This document shows, piece after piece, positions 28,901 to 42,400 of a stretch of 64,000 bases of DNA. The position numbers and the translations under genes were made by a program. Origin of the DNA: Acanthornis magna (Eukaryota > Chordata > Aves > Passeriformes > Acanthizidae); NCBI GenBank assembly GCA_036785705.1, contig JAWUZG010000973.1, positions 42,980-106,979 of the forward strand, read 5' to 3'. The notes beneath the pieces are model-generated. The model saw nothing but the letters and a program-made list of their open reading frames with translations. It did no database searches and was not told the origin of the DNA. The stretch's first letter is position 1; every line of letters begins with the position of its first letter.

Positions 28901-31900
28901 AAAAGCCCTCCCAAATTTTTATCAATTTTCCAAAACTCTGAAACAAACCCCCAGATATTCTGAAAAATGCACATTGAGAATTAGGACTTATTGGTTTGCA
29001 CAGGATGAAACAAAACAGTGATAAGAAGGATTACTCAATACAGCCATCTAAAGCACGCTTTCAACAGAAAGTGTTGCCATGAAGCGGTCCATGCTTCAAG
29101 GTGCACATGGAGAAGTCTTTCATATCCAGAAGAATCATTTGTAGAGAGACTCGAATATTTGGTTCCAAATCTATAAATAATTAAAATTAATAATTAAATA
29201 CATAGCCAGTCTTGTCTGAAAAGAAAATTCAGAAACTGTTACAAGTACTTCTTCAATGACATCGACTTTCTTAAGCATAGTACAGACTTCTCTCAACAGT
29301 GAAAAATGGAACATGTGATGTTTCAGAAGCAGACAAAGAAAAGGCTGGGTGCTAAACCACAAGTTTCTAGGAGACTGCTCACTTCACCAGGACTTTGTTC
29401 AATACTCTAGCAGACAATACCAGCAAGCGCCAGCTCCATACAATACACACCAGTAGAATAAAAGAGAAAGAGAGTTCAGGCAAACTGTAAGAACAAACCC
29501 TGCCATTATTTGAATATTTGCCTGATTTTATAATAATTTTGTTTCATGGGATTTTTTTTTCCACATGTGGTTCTCTTTCCTTTTCTCCATTTCTTTTCTA
29601 CAAATTTAGAGAATGGTCTAAATTGCAGACATTGTAGAATGTCTACTATAGAATTTTGAAGAAATCCTGACATTGATTTCAGGCATGTGAAATTGTGTGT
29701 TCATACATGGACACATAGCCAGGTCTTGAGATCTATAAAGATCCTCCTTGGCATGAGTGTCCTATTAACCAACTACAGTCCATGAGTAAATAGGAAAGGA
29801 TTGAGAAAGTGAAGGGAACACACCAGAACGTGTCAGTCATTTATGATCAGCAAGGCAAACAATAGCATTACAGTGCTAAGTTTTAAAATTCCATTTCAAG
29901 AAATTGTTTATGCTGTTGAAACAGAGCTGACTTCATAAACCACATACAGTTTTGATTCCAGAGCATGCAATAATTAAAGATATAGTTGGTAGCTGTTGCA
30001 CAGATTTCCTGTTTTCAAGAGGAGTGAAGTTAATTAATCTCTGGCTTTCCAAAAGCATTAAAAACGAGAAACAGCCTTCTAGACTGCAGCCTTTTAGACT
30101 GATTTGGCCAGAATCGGTTTATTAAAGCAGCTTATCTATTTAACATCATGGGGACTACCAAGTGCATGTTCAGCTCTTCACAGATGAAGAGAACTGTTCC
30201 TCTAGCTCACGGCTGCTTCGCCCAAAACAGTCCCCAGACTTGAGTGGAAGTATTAACAGTAATAATCCATCAGCCAAAGGGAGGGAAGACTGCACATCTC
30301 ACAGACCCACGAGTTCCATGAATGACTACACAGCAGACAGCAAAATAAGCAGTAGGTAGCATAGAGACAGGGGGCATGAGAAAAAGCAATGTACTACAGG
30401 GGAAATCAGGCACATGATGAAGAACTAAAAAAATTTCATCAGGAATTTAAGTGAACTCTTCTACTGCTCTCATTCAAATCAATGCTCTCTGAGCAGAACA
30501 CCTATAACACTGCGCTTGCCTTGCAACTAGGTGACTACTAATTACTACCTGGACTGAGAAAGATGCTCCACTGTTTTAATACTTGAAAGAGAACAGGGTT
30601 GGCAACCTCTGTGTAATTAGTTTCCTATCAAGAGAAAGGATTTCAGATGTAGGATGCCTGAGGAGGAGGGAGAGAGGACAGCCTCTCTGTATATACAGAC
30701 ACATTTTTGTTCATTCTTTTCTCTCTGGTGACCTCCCCTTTATCTTCCTGCACAAAGGCCCTCCATAATCTTGAAAATATAATCTCAACCATCAAGACAA
30801 ACAGAGCCCACCAATAATATGCGTATTCCACATTACCTTCACCACTTGCTCACAAGAAGGCTAAATTTTTGTGTGCAGTTCTGATCCAGAGTCAGCCCAG
30901 TGTAACATTGATGTTGGTGGTGCTACTCTGGTTACATTCTTATTATGTAAATTAAGGGGCCAAATTTTGCCTTAAAGAAGTACGAGATATGGTGCTCTTT
31001 CTGTAACACATGCTTTATTTGTGGCCTGCTATTTTTTTCCCATTTTATCTCCTTAAAAGAACAACAATCTTTCTTTCTCATAGGGTAGAATCGAGAAAGG
31101 TTTCCTTTTCATAGAGATTGAACTGTTTCCTATAAACATTGTTTCTATTACATCTATGTGATCTAAGATAATGGCTGTAATAGAAAATACAATGCAAAAT
31201 AATGAGTGAGCTCATTTGAAATACAGGAGGCTTTGTCTTACTGGTAATAGCCAGAGGATGCCATAAAAGAAAACAATCCCTTAAAAATGCCAGACCACAA
31301 AAGCAGTCGATAGACATAACGATAAGCACTGGCTAATCAATAGTGATAAGTCAGTGCAACTCAGCTGACAGATGCTTCTTCAACAACAGTTTGTCTAATT
31401 CCTACCTCACTAGCATAAACATATCAGGCCAATGCCTTAATAAGAAAGCTCTTCAGTAGATAACATGGCAGCAGAATGAAGATGGTACCACACCACCCCC
31501 TTACCAATTACCTCGATCTCTTCTATATTTTGCAGAACAAGGCCTCCCCAGGGACACTGCTGACTACCAAAGCCTTATTTTTATATGAGGGTGGAGGACA
31601 TAAGGAGAATCAACATTCCTTGTCAAAAGCAATTGAATGCTGCAGCACTCTGACATGCTTTCAGAGAATGCAGAAAAACATCAGCTAGCGAAGAAAGGGG
31701 ACATCTGAATAACCACAGCCAATAAACCACAGCTAACCAGAGCTGTCTCTAATAAAGAGGTAAAGAAAAAATAAGGAAAAGTTATTTACTAGACATTTGT
31801 TTTAAATGAAATGAAACAGCAAACACTCAGGTTGACCAATTTTTCAAGCATATTCATACACTTTCACAGCAGAAACTTATCTCTGTGTGTGTGCAGACTT

Positions 31901-34900
31901 AAACAATAAAAAAACTTTTTTAGCTACAACAGGCTGCAAGAATAAGTCTTACCTTTTACAAATGAGGTTGTTCCTCACTCCCATCCATTTCCACATGATG
32001 CTGTGGGGGATCCTAGCTGCATCACTGTGACCAGGCCACCTGACTTTTTGGGCTCACTTTGGTTTCTCCTGCTCTCTCCACTCACAAAGGCTCTTTCACC
32101 ACCAAGTGCTCTCTGGCCTGTTCTCATTTCTCTCTATACCCCTGAGCTTTTGCTTCCCAGTTTGCCAAGGATAAGGATGTCCACTGCTTATTTGTGAAAT
32201 TTTCAAATCTGCACTTTCCTGTGCACATCAATGAGCAGCATTTAATTTTCTAGGGCTTCGCTGTTGCTGTGTCGCACTGCACTCTCTGAACGATGGGATG
32301 GGCCACAAGTATCTACAGCTGTTCCACTTCTCCCAGGCTCCCTTCAAATAATATTTTTATTGCTTTTATTTCTTGTTTCTCATCTTTTAAGTGGATTCTA
32401 AGCTTCTAACACAAGAAAGCTGTTCTTAAAGCCTGCTCCCTTTAAAGTATCCAATCAAATTCAAAGTCTTGGGGCCAATTGCAAGCAGGGAGTTCAGCTT
32501 GTTGCTGATTTAAGATACTTAGCTCTATCACAAAACCAGGCAAGTTTAACACCTGCATAACTTCACTGCAAAAATAGAGAACACCTGTGATTTCTCAGAC
32601 AGCTAATGATGTAGGAAGGAGATTGCTGCAGTTTTCATTTTAAAAAAGTTAATCACTCATCTATTTTCAACCTGGATATTTGGGACAAACAAAGACAGGT
32701 TTTAGGCATAGAGGGCACCACCTATTCTCCAAAATAATGGCCATGGTCAACCCTCCTGCCATGGCCAAGCCTTCAGCATTGATGGAGAAGCCTGTCTGTG
32801 CCATACAGCCATGAGGGAGATAGTTCTTCAGCAAGTTTATGAGCAACATCAGCATCCCTTGCCCTCAGTGGGCAAGAAACGCTTATCCAATTTGCCTCCT
32901 CCCCCCTCTAAAGCAACAGCACAAAATAAGCACATGAAGCCCTTTCAAATAAAATAAAGTCCCTTAAAGTACACCTGCCTCTCTGGAAGAGTTGAAAGAG
33001 CAAATCGCATTAGTGAGGGTATCAGTTGCCTGAAGCAAGATTAGTCACAATTGAGAGCCACGAGAGATGCACTGTGCTTCTCAAACAACCCTGGAGAGCA
33101 GCAGACATGGCACAGGCACAGCAGCTGACAGAAAACAGCACCTGGAGGTCAGCTGGGGCACTCAACACTCTCAAGTGGAGGTGGAAGTTTCGGCTCACAC
33201 TGCAGCATCTGGCCCCTAAGGTGTTCCTCAAAGTTTTCAAGTGCTGCAACAAGAAGAAATTAAGAACCTCTGAAGTAAAAGAAGGCCTCTGAATAAGGCT
33301 GTCGTCCCTCACCTCCTACACAGCAGGAGGGCACTGTTAGAAATAGATCTTAATATCGATGAGCCTCTGTGTGTCTGGCTGCTCTGGTCACAGGAATTCA
33401 AATTTGTTTGATGTTTTAATGGCTTTGACAATGTTGCAACACTTCAGATATTGACCCCACTGTATAATCTCAACTGAACTCCTGAACCATGCAAATATGA
33501 ACACTAACACAACCAGAAGTTATTTTTTATTTTATAGCCACCACATTTTATTGCCACACCTTCCTAGACATCCTGTAAAATTAGACACTGTGTAACAGAG
33601 GCCATGACATGATATTTCCTGGTCTCTCAATGCCTGCATGTATGCATATGCTGGGTGAAGTAGAGAGGGAGATAAGGGAATTCTTCAGATGCATTATAAA
33701 TTACACTTGAGTAACAAGGCAAGGATGAAAGTAAATTCTGCCAAAACTTAAACAGATGTGTATAGATACCATTTAAAATATTCTAGTGGTATTATCTTCC
33801 ATATTTTAATACTCCCCCAGTTAACCGAGCAGATGACTCCTTTATCTCACAGTTGACAACTGAAGGTGCTTCATGAATGACAATTTTGAGAAAAAAGATG
33901 AATTATAGCTGAAACAGTATCTGAAACAGTATGCCCCAATCCAAAAAATATTAGCTGACTTTTCACTGCTGGCAATTATAGTTTTAAGAGAGTTCTAAAA
34001 TCAGTTCCTATAATTTCTTATTATAAGGGGGAAAACAAAATCAATCAAGAAGTGTTTATCCTGCTTTGCTTGTGGGGGTGGGGGGGAATATTACACAGTG
34101 GTGTTGACTGGCTTGTAGTCAATTCGATATAACTTTACTATGGCAACAGTTGCATCACTTCATATCATGCAGTCTCAGATGAAAAAATTAAACCAGCACC
34201 TCCTCCCTTCATTCTTTCACTTTGATCTTCCTTGAGGTGGACTTAAAAGGCTCTGCTTCCCAGATTTCCATGCCAGTGAGCCTCTGCTTATAAGATTTCT
34301 AACTGATTGAGCAGATTTTTCCTATTTACAAATTATCCAGTAAAAGCATTTTGCTCTGAAAGCTTCTTTGTGCTACATGGTACATCCAGCTCTTAGGGGG
34401 CTAATGCATGAAATGGATCACTGGGTTGAAAATAGAAATCACCGTTAAAAAGATGGGGTACCAGGAGAATTAGGCACAACATAATATTGTAACCACTGAG
34501 AATTCTCAACAGTAAAATAAAGCCTTATACTCCCAGCATTTTCATTAGTTTTCCAGTAGTGCTGGACGCAGTGTGAATTACAATGAGCAAGAAAGCAGTG
34601 GTTGCTCTCTTTAAAAAACATGCACTGTATAGGGGGAAGTCATTTCTTCAGATCATACTGGGCTGGTTATTGGTTTGTATATGCTGGTATGCATTTCAGC
34701 ACTTAGAAATTATATTTCTCTCCTTTACTAGATTCTGCATATATAGTCTGAAAAACAATATGTGTTTAGAAGCTCTCAGAATGAATCTCATTGTAAGGTA
34801 AATATTTGTTTAGAAGTATGAATAGTGATAGAAATCTGTAGAAAGAGCATTCTGCACCAAATCTTTCATTGAGAGAATGTTTTTTTAAGTCTGGACAGGA

Positions 34901-35845
34901 TGTGCTGTGTTTTCATTAAAACAACTGCAGAAGATAACATTATGATGACTAAAAGCCAAAATGACAAAAATTGAGGTTGATATAAATTTCTACTACAGAA
35001 TGTTGGTCTGCTAGTAGTTAGCTATTCATCAGAAGAAAAAAAGAAAAAGAAAAAAATTAACAAACAAACAACCAAAAAAAGCTGCAGGAATAAACTCATT
35101 TGGGCAAATAGAGCATGTATTTGATGTGGTTTAGTCCTGTCCCACTCCAAAGCAGTACTAAAAATACCAACATATTAAAATACCAACAATTATATTGGAA
35201 AAGATGCCAACAAGCTTATGTGTACAGAACTACTAATTTCTCTGAAACCACTACTTATAAAGCTCTCTAAGAATTAAGCATATGATCTGTATTGAAAGGA
35301 AGGTATGAATTGATTCAGGCCTTAGCTCAAACCTTCCAAATACTTATTTGGGGAATCTATAAGTATGGGTTAAAAAAAACCCAAAGATGTTCTCTCTGAC
35401 CATCTGTTGAGCATAGATCTCTGTTTTCAGCTGCATGATAGTATCTGGAAGACCAAGCTCAGACCAACGTGCACAACCATGGAAAACCAGAGCTTCTCAT
35501 TCTAGAGAGCCCAACCGGCCTCGACAACATTGTACAGAGCCTGCAATATGCTCTGTATCACAACATGCTCCTCCACTGGGAGGACTCTGGTATGAATTCA
35601 GGGACATGTGCCACATGCAGAAGTTCGTAGCAAGGAAACTTTCTCAGAGCCTAACTTCATGCAAGTCCCTGCACCTCAGAAAGTCTGAAAAAGTGTTGAA
35701 AACCAGCTGCTTACCTCCTAAGCAATTACCCACCCTACATGGTATGGACAGTTCGCATCTTTTGCACACAGTGAATTCCAATGCAATTCACAAAAACATT
35801 GAAGACGGCTGGAGAGAGCTTCTGCCCCTGCTCAGACAGGCTGCC

Positions 35846-36140
35846 TAGAGCAGGCTGCCCAGGACCGTGCCCCATCAGGTCTTGAGTATCTCCACAGATG
35901 GAGACTTTACACAACCTTTTCCAGTAGCTGATCACCCTAAGAGAGAAAAAGCTTTTTCTTTTGTTCAGATGGAACTTCATGGGGTTTTTATTTCTGCCCA
36001 TTGCCTCCTGTATCATCAGTGGGCACTGCTGAGAAGAGTATAGCTCCACCATTTTCATTCTCTCTAATTAGGTATTTATACACAGTGATAAAATTGCCCC
36101 TGAGCCTTCCTGTCTCCAGGCTCAACACATAGCTCTGTCA
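35846..36140 (-). mobile_element. Old CR1 LINE fragment
   Basis: A diverged reverse-oriented CR1: AGAGCAGGCTGCCCAGGACC, then a GTCTTGAGTATCTCCACAG-like stretch, CATTGCCTCCTGTATCATC, and CCTGAGCCTTCCTGTCTCC. Open frames here at 35435-35848 (+) and 35735-36058 (-) are by-products. Confidence 0.85.
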
Positions 36141-38317
36141 GCAGAACGTTTTTTGGATTGTTTTTTCAAATTTCAACATTACATCCTACGTTCTCTCATT
36201 ATCCACCTTCTTTTGATGTGGCATTGCCTTGCCCTCAGGAGAAGTCAGGTGTTTTTTTGTTTGCTTTTTAAGGAATGGTTTTTTAAAAATTTGGGGGTTT
36301 TGCACTACTTAAAGGGAAAGACTTGTCTTTAAACAACTATGATAATGACAGAAGACTCTAAATCATGCAATTAACAAGTATTAAAGCTTTTTCCTTAACA
36401 AATAATCTGATATTGCTCTCTTGAGGATTGCTTCTTCTTTTTATCCCCCAAATGCAAACAGCAAGCTGTTTACAAAGTCATTAAGACTAAATATTTTCTG
36501 AAAAAAAAAAAATAAATTTCAACAAGTAATAATCAGCTTTGGTGCTGTTTTCTGGGTTAGAGCACATACCTCTAGATACCAAAATTTTGTTGGACTTCAG
36601 TGGCAATGAAAGGTCTGGAATGCGATGTGTAGAGCATTTGCTCTATTTTCGGGGGGATAACCGATATCATGCAGCCCCTCTGCACAAGGGACAAGCAAGG
36701 ATAGGTGAGGCAGGGAATGGACACCATATGCTCTATCATATCTGATACAAGTTACTCCCCTTACAGGATAGCAAAGGACAAGACCACCAGTTAAATCAAT
36801 GGTGGCTTCAAATCACATCGGAGACTGAAATGTTATAATTTATGGCTTAAACGTCTTCATGAAGGACTTTTGCCTATTGTAGCAAAACTGTACAAAAGCT
36901 GCAGAGCAAACCACCAAAACCCTGAATGGAGCCCTGAACTGTGCACTGATGGAGATAAGATAAAGTAAAAACTCCAGGCTGGGGGAAAAGAATACATTCA
37001 CAGAGGGGTCAAGCTTAGCACCTTTGGGGTAGAGACCATAGCCCCAGGGCTATCAGCTGCCAGGCCAGCACAGACCCTGACACCAAAGGGTGGGGGGAAG
37101 AGAGGTTTTGGATGTGTGGTGAAAAAGCCTCTGGTCCAAGGCTGTGCAGACAGAGGAGCCCAACTGCCCTACTCTTCCTTCTTTCTTTCTTTTTCTTTCT
37201 TTCTTTCTCTCTCTTTCTCTCTCTCTTTCTTTCTTCTCTTTCTTCTTTTCTCTTTCTATCTTTCCCTCTTTCTTTCTCTCTTTCTTTCCTTCCTTCTTCC
37301 TTTCCTTCTTCCTTTCCTTCTTTCTCTTTGCCTTTTTTACTGTTACATAAAATATATCGATTCTTTGGCAGCAACATCTAACCTCATTTGGTTTTAACCT
37401 TTTTTTTTTTTTGCTATATTTCAAACCTTTCTGGGTTCAATCCATTTTATTCACAGAGATCTAGCTATCTTTGCTCTTCTGTGTTTAAACCCATTCGTAA
37501 CACATCATGACATAAAAATCATCACATCATCAGTAACAACTCACCCTATCATGAAATAAACCTCTGATGCAGTTCAATCACTGGGTTTACTACATCAGAT
37601 CTTTATTTCATGAGGAAGATTTGTGTGAATGAAGTCATTTTTCCGACGCAGATTGTCTGGACTGAACAAGGAGGACATGTCCCATCTGTGAGGTTTGTCC
37701 CACTTCCCAGAGCACTGGAAAGCCCAAGGCCGTTCCCTGCTAAGTTGACAGCAGGTTTCTGGCTTCTGAGGCCTTTTCTCACATGGATTCACTGACATCT
37801 CTGGTGCTAAAAGCAGTCCACACTCCAGCCTTTTCCAGCACTGGCACTCCCCAACCAACCTATCCCAACAGTGATACTGCTGAGGAAGCTCACGCAAACA
37901 TTATAACTGTGAGACCTTCAGCTTCCTGCCAAAGGCAGTGATGGGTTTAAAACACTCCTGACAGGGAGTCAGGGGAGTGTTTCCCTGACAGCAACAGGGA
38001 AAGGTTGAAAACCTTTGTTTTCCTAACAGATCTGGATAAAATCAGCCAAACTACAATAAAATAAGGACAGAGGAAGTACCCACAGCTGACATGCTAATAA
38101 AAATTCTCTTTGAGAATAAAGACTTCCAGCGTACACAAGAAAGCAATCCTGAAGTACAAGCAATCCACTGTACTTTAACTTCAGTTGCTCTCCACACCTC
38201 AGAAAAACAATTTTAAGACCTTACCCTAGAACTCTCTGCATGGAAGTAAGACAGTGTCTTGGTACCACACAACTCCAGCAAACAGGCTAAGAAAGCATCA
38301 CTTTTTCCTTGAAACAC
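36141..38317. other. Non-coding DNA expected to hold the FBXO15 3' end
   Basis: Apart from the pyrimidine tract at 37172-37328 I recognised nothing. It was searched for the last FBXO15 exon (Trp-Lys-Thr-Asp, Pro-Phe-Trp and Asn-His-Trp-Phe-Gly motifs) without success. Confidence 0.4.
37172..37328 (+). repeat. (CTTT)n/(CTTCC)n pyrimidine tract
   Basis: About 155 bases of almost pure pyrimidine on the plus strand, built of CTTT, CTCT and CTTCC units. Long Ser/Phe/Leu frames on one strand and Lys/Glu/Arg frames on the other arise from it. Confidence 0.98.
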
Positions 38318-38427
38318 CTGAAGACCACAGGGCAGAAACACAACAGTGTCACAGCTGTCATGTTTCCAATGCACGTTTACAAGTTTCACTGTCCTGGAGC
38401 AAGGCATGTCAGGCGAGTAGAGCCACT
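38318..38427 (-). CDS. FBXO15: Possible FBXO15 exon 9
   Basis: An open stretch reading EWLYSPDMPCS, RTVKLVNVHWKH, then DSCDTVVFLPCGLQ. It resembles the human segment HVKLIVIHLKNN...KVGL. With acceptor AATCCAG at 38428-38431 and donor CTTCAG|GTGTTT it would be 110 nt and keep the phase left by exon 8. The polypyrimidine tract is weak and the match is short, so this is an inference. It could also be a decayed or chance match. No following exon was recognised down to position 1. Confidence 0.35.
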
Positions 38428-38496
38428 CTGGATTTTTCAGGACAAGGATCCTAACATGCTTCATTCTGACAGAGAATCACAGCAGGCCTTTGTAAC

Positions 38497-38870
38497 TGTG
38501 TTGGGTTTGTGTGACCAGGTTTTGATACCAGAGGGGCTACAAGGACAGCTTCTGTGAGAAGCTGCCAGAAGCTTCCCCTATGTTGAACACTGCAAATGCC
38601 AGCTCCAAAAATCCACCATTGGCCAAGGCCAAGCCCATCAGCAACGGTGGTAGTGCCTCTGGGATAACAGATTTAAGAAGGGGGGTAAAAAACCTGCACA
38701 ATTGCAGCCAGACAAAGGCGTAAGAACGAGAGAAACAGCCCTGCAGACGCTCGGGTCAGTGAAAAAAGAGGCACCGGAGTAGAGATTCCCCTGCATCTCA
38801 TGGTGAGGCTGGCTGTCCCCCTGCAGCCCATGGAGGTCTATGCTGGAGGTCTATCCATCTTAAAGTTCTT
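38497..38870 (+). mobile_element. Avian ERVL-type LTR with adjoining internal remnant
   Basis: It starts TGTGTTGGGTTTGTGTGACC and continues with AGGTTTTGATACCAGAGGGG, GTGAGAAGCTGCCAGAAGC, a TATTTAAG-like box (GATTTAAGAAGG) near 38670, and then repeats of CCCCTGCAGCCCATGGAGGT. This order is characteristic of a very common avian ERVL LTR and the sequence next to it. It carries no intact gene. It lies between FBXO15 exon 8 and the possible exon 9. Confidence 0.88.
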
Positions 38871-39323
38871 AAAGTTCACAGTAACTTCTACAAATATATT
38901 TATATATTTAATCTGTCAGTGCACCCAAAGTATACTCGAGGAGAATTCTACTGAAACAAGCCTCCAAAACGTATGAGGACAAACTGTCTCTCCTTTATAA
39001 AATACAAGTGGAAGAAACATCAACCTGCACCAAAAGCTGTGCCACTGCATTATTAATGCTGCAGTGAAGCAAAAGAAAAGACCCTGACAATCTGCAAAAT
39101 TTGTGTCCCAGGCCTGACACTGTCAATATGACAGAGCAGGCTGAGCACACCACACAAATTGCCATGCAGATATAAGGAAGCCACACAACAAACAGAGAGA
39201 TCACTTACTCTTAAAATTCCAATTCAGTTTCTCCCCTTAAAACAGAGACACTGGATATAAGAAGGAAAGACACAGCAGCAGGGATCATTTCTAAAACAGA
39301 CATTATTGTTCCATCAACTTTAC

Positions 39324-39469
39324 CTTTTCTGCAGAAGTGGCCATTGAATGTTCCACACAGGTACCTGCAGCTTCTGCCATGCAGATCCCGGTGCAGGCTG
39401 TAGTGATGGAGTCCACAGTCTGGGTCAGTATCATCCAGTAAAGGTCCATTAGGTGGAGGGGTAGATTGG
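39324..39469 (-). CDS. FBXO15: FBXO15 coding exon 8
   Basis: 146 nt with acceptor TTTTTTTCAAG and donor GAAAAG|GTAAAG. It encodes QSTPPPNGPLLDDTDPDC, then GLHHYSLHRDLHGRSCRYLC and GTFNGHFCRK. The order LDD..., GLHGYxLHxDLH, YLCGTF is specific to FBXO15. It ends in phase 1. Confidence 0.94.
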
Positions 39470-42400
39470 CTTGAAAAAAAAATAGAATTTAGCAACGGGG
39501 ATGGCTTAATAGAAAGAAATTAAATACATGGCTGTACACGATCATCTTGAGAGAGTTTTGAAATCAAACATCTCTAGTTCCTCATGCTTCTTTTCAGCCA
39601 ATACAGTGTCTAATACTGCTGCTCAGCTGCTTGGCCTAGCCAAAGACAAAAAATATGGCAGTCAGCTTTAAAAGGCACATCTGTTAAACTTCAAAACATG
39701 GACTTGTCTACGAAAAAGAAAAAAGTATCAGCTTAACTACAAATCTAAAAGCCCACTAGCTAGAAACTTCTCTGAAACAGCAATTACTGGAATAATTTTG
39801 TTTGTGCCTAAGTAAATGAGTAACTACCACACACAAATGACCTGAAGAGACCAAATGCCAGAGGCAACTGCACAGCTTCTACAAAGGATCCAAGTGGGCA
39901 CTAAGGGAGATTGTGTAAAATCTCACCTTCTGTGGCAGAAGAGCCACACTAAGTTACCATGGGCACTTAAGACTACTGGTTAGATACAACAATATCTGAC
40001 CAGAAAGCTGAGGGGAAAATAAATTCCCCAAATAATGTTCTAAAGCTAAAAAACTCCATCTTTTGAAACAGCTTACAGTGTATAAACAAGTATTGTATTA
40101 TATTATATACTGCAATATACACATATACAAACACGTCATAGGAAATCCAGCTAGGTTCTCAATAGGACTGAAAGATAAAGTCTAACTTTCTCAATACTGC
40201 AAGTATTACTACAGTTGTATAACTAAATTATCTCCTTAATAGCATAACAATGGCAATATCGTAGCATGAAAATGCTTCTACACTTTTGTATATCGTTACT
40301 GTAACTTGTTTATATTAAACAAGAATAGTTAATTACTGCCTAAATATAAACCTCTAACAGCAGTCAGTTTTAACTGTGAAACTCAAAGCTTTATTCAAAA
40401 GGTTATCTTTATTACCCACAAAGGAAAACCAAGCTTACACAACAGCAGAACCCAAAATGCTTCTCTCAAGAAGTTGATTATAATGAAGACTGGCCATAAC
40501 AAAAGCAATTTCATTTGTATCCTGAAAAATTAATTAAAGTAGATGTATTTTTATGTGGAAATTCTTTTTTTCAGAGGGTCTTTCCAAGCATTAAAATTCA
40601 TAGATAAATGCTGCTGCTTATTACTCTGCCAGTTACTGTAATAATGTTAGTAATGCCTTGCTCTAACATTTGGACTCCTAAAACCTTTAGTGTCTTTTCA
40701 CAAGAGTACAGAATATATAAAAAAGATTAGAGCATTTCTATCTTATGGAGAAAGAGAGGGAAACTAGCTATGCCAGGGCAAAAGTTATGAGAGCAATCCA
40801 AGAATTGTACTTCCCTAACTTCTACTTTCCACTTTAAAATAGGTACCTAAACAGAATCAAACAGCACTTACTCCCAACTACTGAAGCATCAAGTTTATTT
40901 TCATAGGTAAGGAACTATTTGCAAAGAGGGCTAACATCAGTGAGGGGTACAGAATTACTCAAGAGAAATGGTGAATTGCAAAGTAAAACCTTGGATGTCT
41001 TCACCAGATTATGTGCTCCTGGGAAAACATTAGGAACATAACCTTCCATAGATGCCTAAAGAAAACATAAATGTGAAAACTAAATAGAGACAGAGGTATG
41101 TATTTACTTCAAGAACACAGAATGCTAGGAAGTCAGCTTTTTTACTTTAAATGTATTTTTTAAGTCATGCATTTACAAACACCTAAGTCAATAGGAAAAT
41201 TATTCACTGCCAGAAGTCTATTACTCTCCTGAAATGTGGGCGACTACTGTTTTCATCTCTCTGCGTTACCAGAAAATGACATCCCCTAATCAAACTTTTG
41301 GCTTCTTAACTACTTCTATATTTTCATAGTACAACATTACAGCTATAGAAGATATAACAAGGGAGATTTATCAAACACATAGTTTCTCAGTCTTTCTTTA
41401 TCCAAATACCAGGAGGCCCATGTAACCTGTTTGTGGTTTCTATTATGCAGCTATGTGCAAAAAACCAAGATATGTGGCATTTACAATTATTTCACCCTCT
41501 GACAGTTAACTACCTAGTTACTAACTACCTCTGCCTACACAGAGAGTAAGAACTGCTGCTCAGAAAAGCAAGCAGGGGAAATACACTAGAGTGAAGCACA
41601 CAATTCTTAATGTCTATGTGGAACTTTGTTATGATAGAACCATTTCCAGGTGCTGAAAGAAATCTCTTTCCAAGCGTGGGAGGGGCCAATGCATGAGCAA
41701 GACCATTGAGCCAACAACACAGGGACACCAGCCTACTAAACTTGTGAAGATACAAGAGAAATGGCTGTTAGTTTATCAGAGCTTTTCACAGACTGAGACA
41801 ACCTGGAACAGACTCATGCAGGTCAGTTTTCTAGGAAATGGACTTTCAGTCTTACCTTAAAGTAAGAGTGAAAGAAATAGTCCGTCTGTGGTTTTAAACA
41901 TTGCCTCTGGTGATTGTGCACAGCATGTTTGCAGCTGCAAATTAGGCACAGCTTGGAGGAACTATTCATAGGCTCCCTAGGAAAGTTCCTGGCCAGTGCC
42001 AGACAGGCTAAACCTTCATCAATAACATGGCTGAGGGGAGGAAGAAAGGTCTGCCACCTCTGAATTCAGACCAAGAGCAGAACACCTGAGACAGGCTTCT
42101 ACAGCGCCCAGCCCTGTGCAGCTGCAGGCAGACACTGAGGTCCCCGTGCATTCCATACAAAATGCCAATTCCTTTTGCATAGGAGTCTGCTTCAGATGTT
42201 CCGTTCTGCCCTCTGAAGACATTCATCTCTACACCCACCCTACAGAGACTAAATGCTTAAGTTAGGCTCCTAATACCAAGAATGTAATGCCCCCAAAAGG
42301 GCACAATTTAAAGCATTCCTACTGCTGGAGCAGGATATAGCTACCTGGTGATGGAGATTAAAGCTAAGTTGCTAGGTGGGAACTCATCACAGGACATGGC

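Larger units (their letters stand above)
17351..35845. other. AT-rich non-coding DNA
   Basis: No exon recognised on either strand. The 187-codon frame at 22065-22628 and the 122-codon frame at 26480-26848 have no family match or splice support. Notable points are an X-box palindrome at 17583-17595 and enhancer-like blocks near 17860-18360, 21180-21620 and 29860-30150. This corresponds to the gene-poor side of FBXO15 toward NETO1 in mammals. Confidence 0.5.

Noticed and set aside
31078..31329. Hydrophobic 83-codon minus frame as a membrane protein
   Set aside because: AT-rich DNA, no splice sites in phase and no family match.
37015..37424. Lys/Glu/Arg-rich 120-codon minus frames
   Set aside because: Translate the pyrimidine microsatellite.
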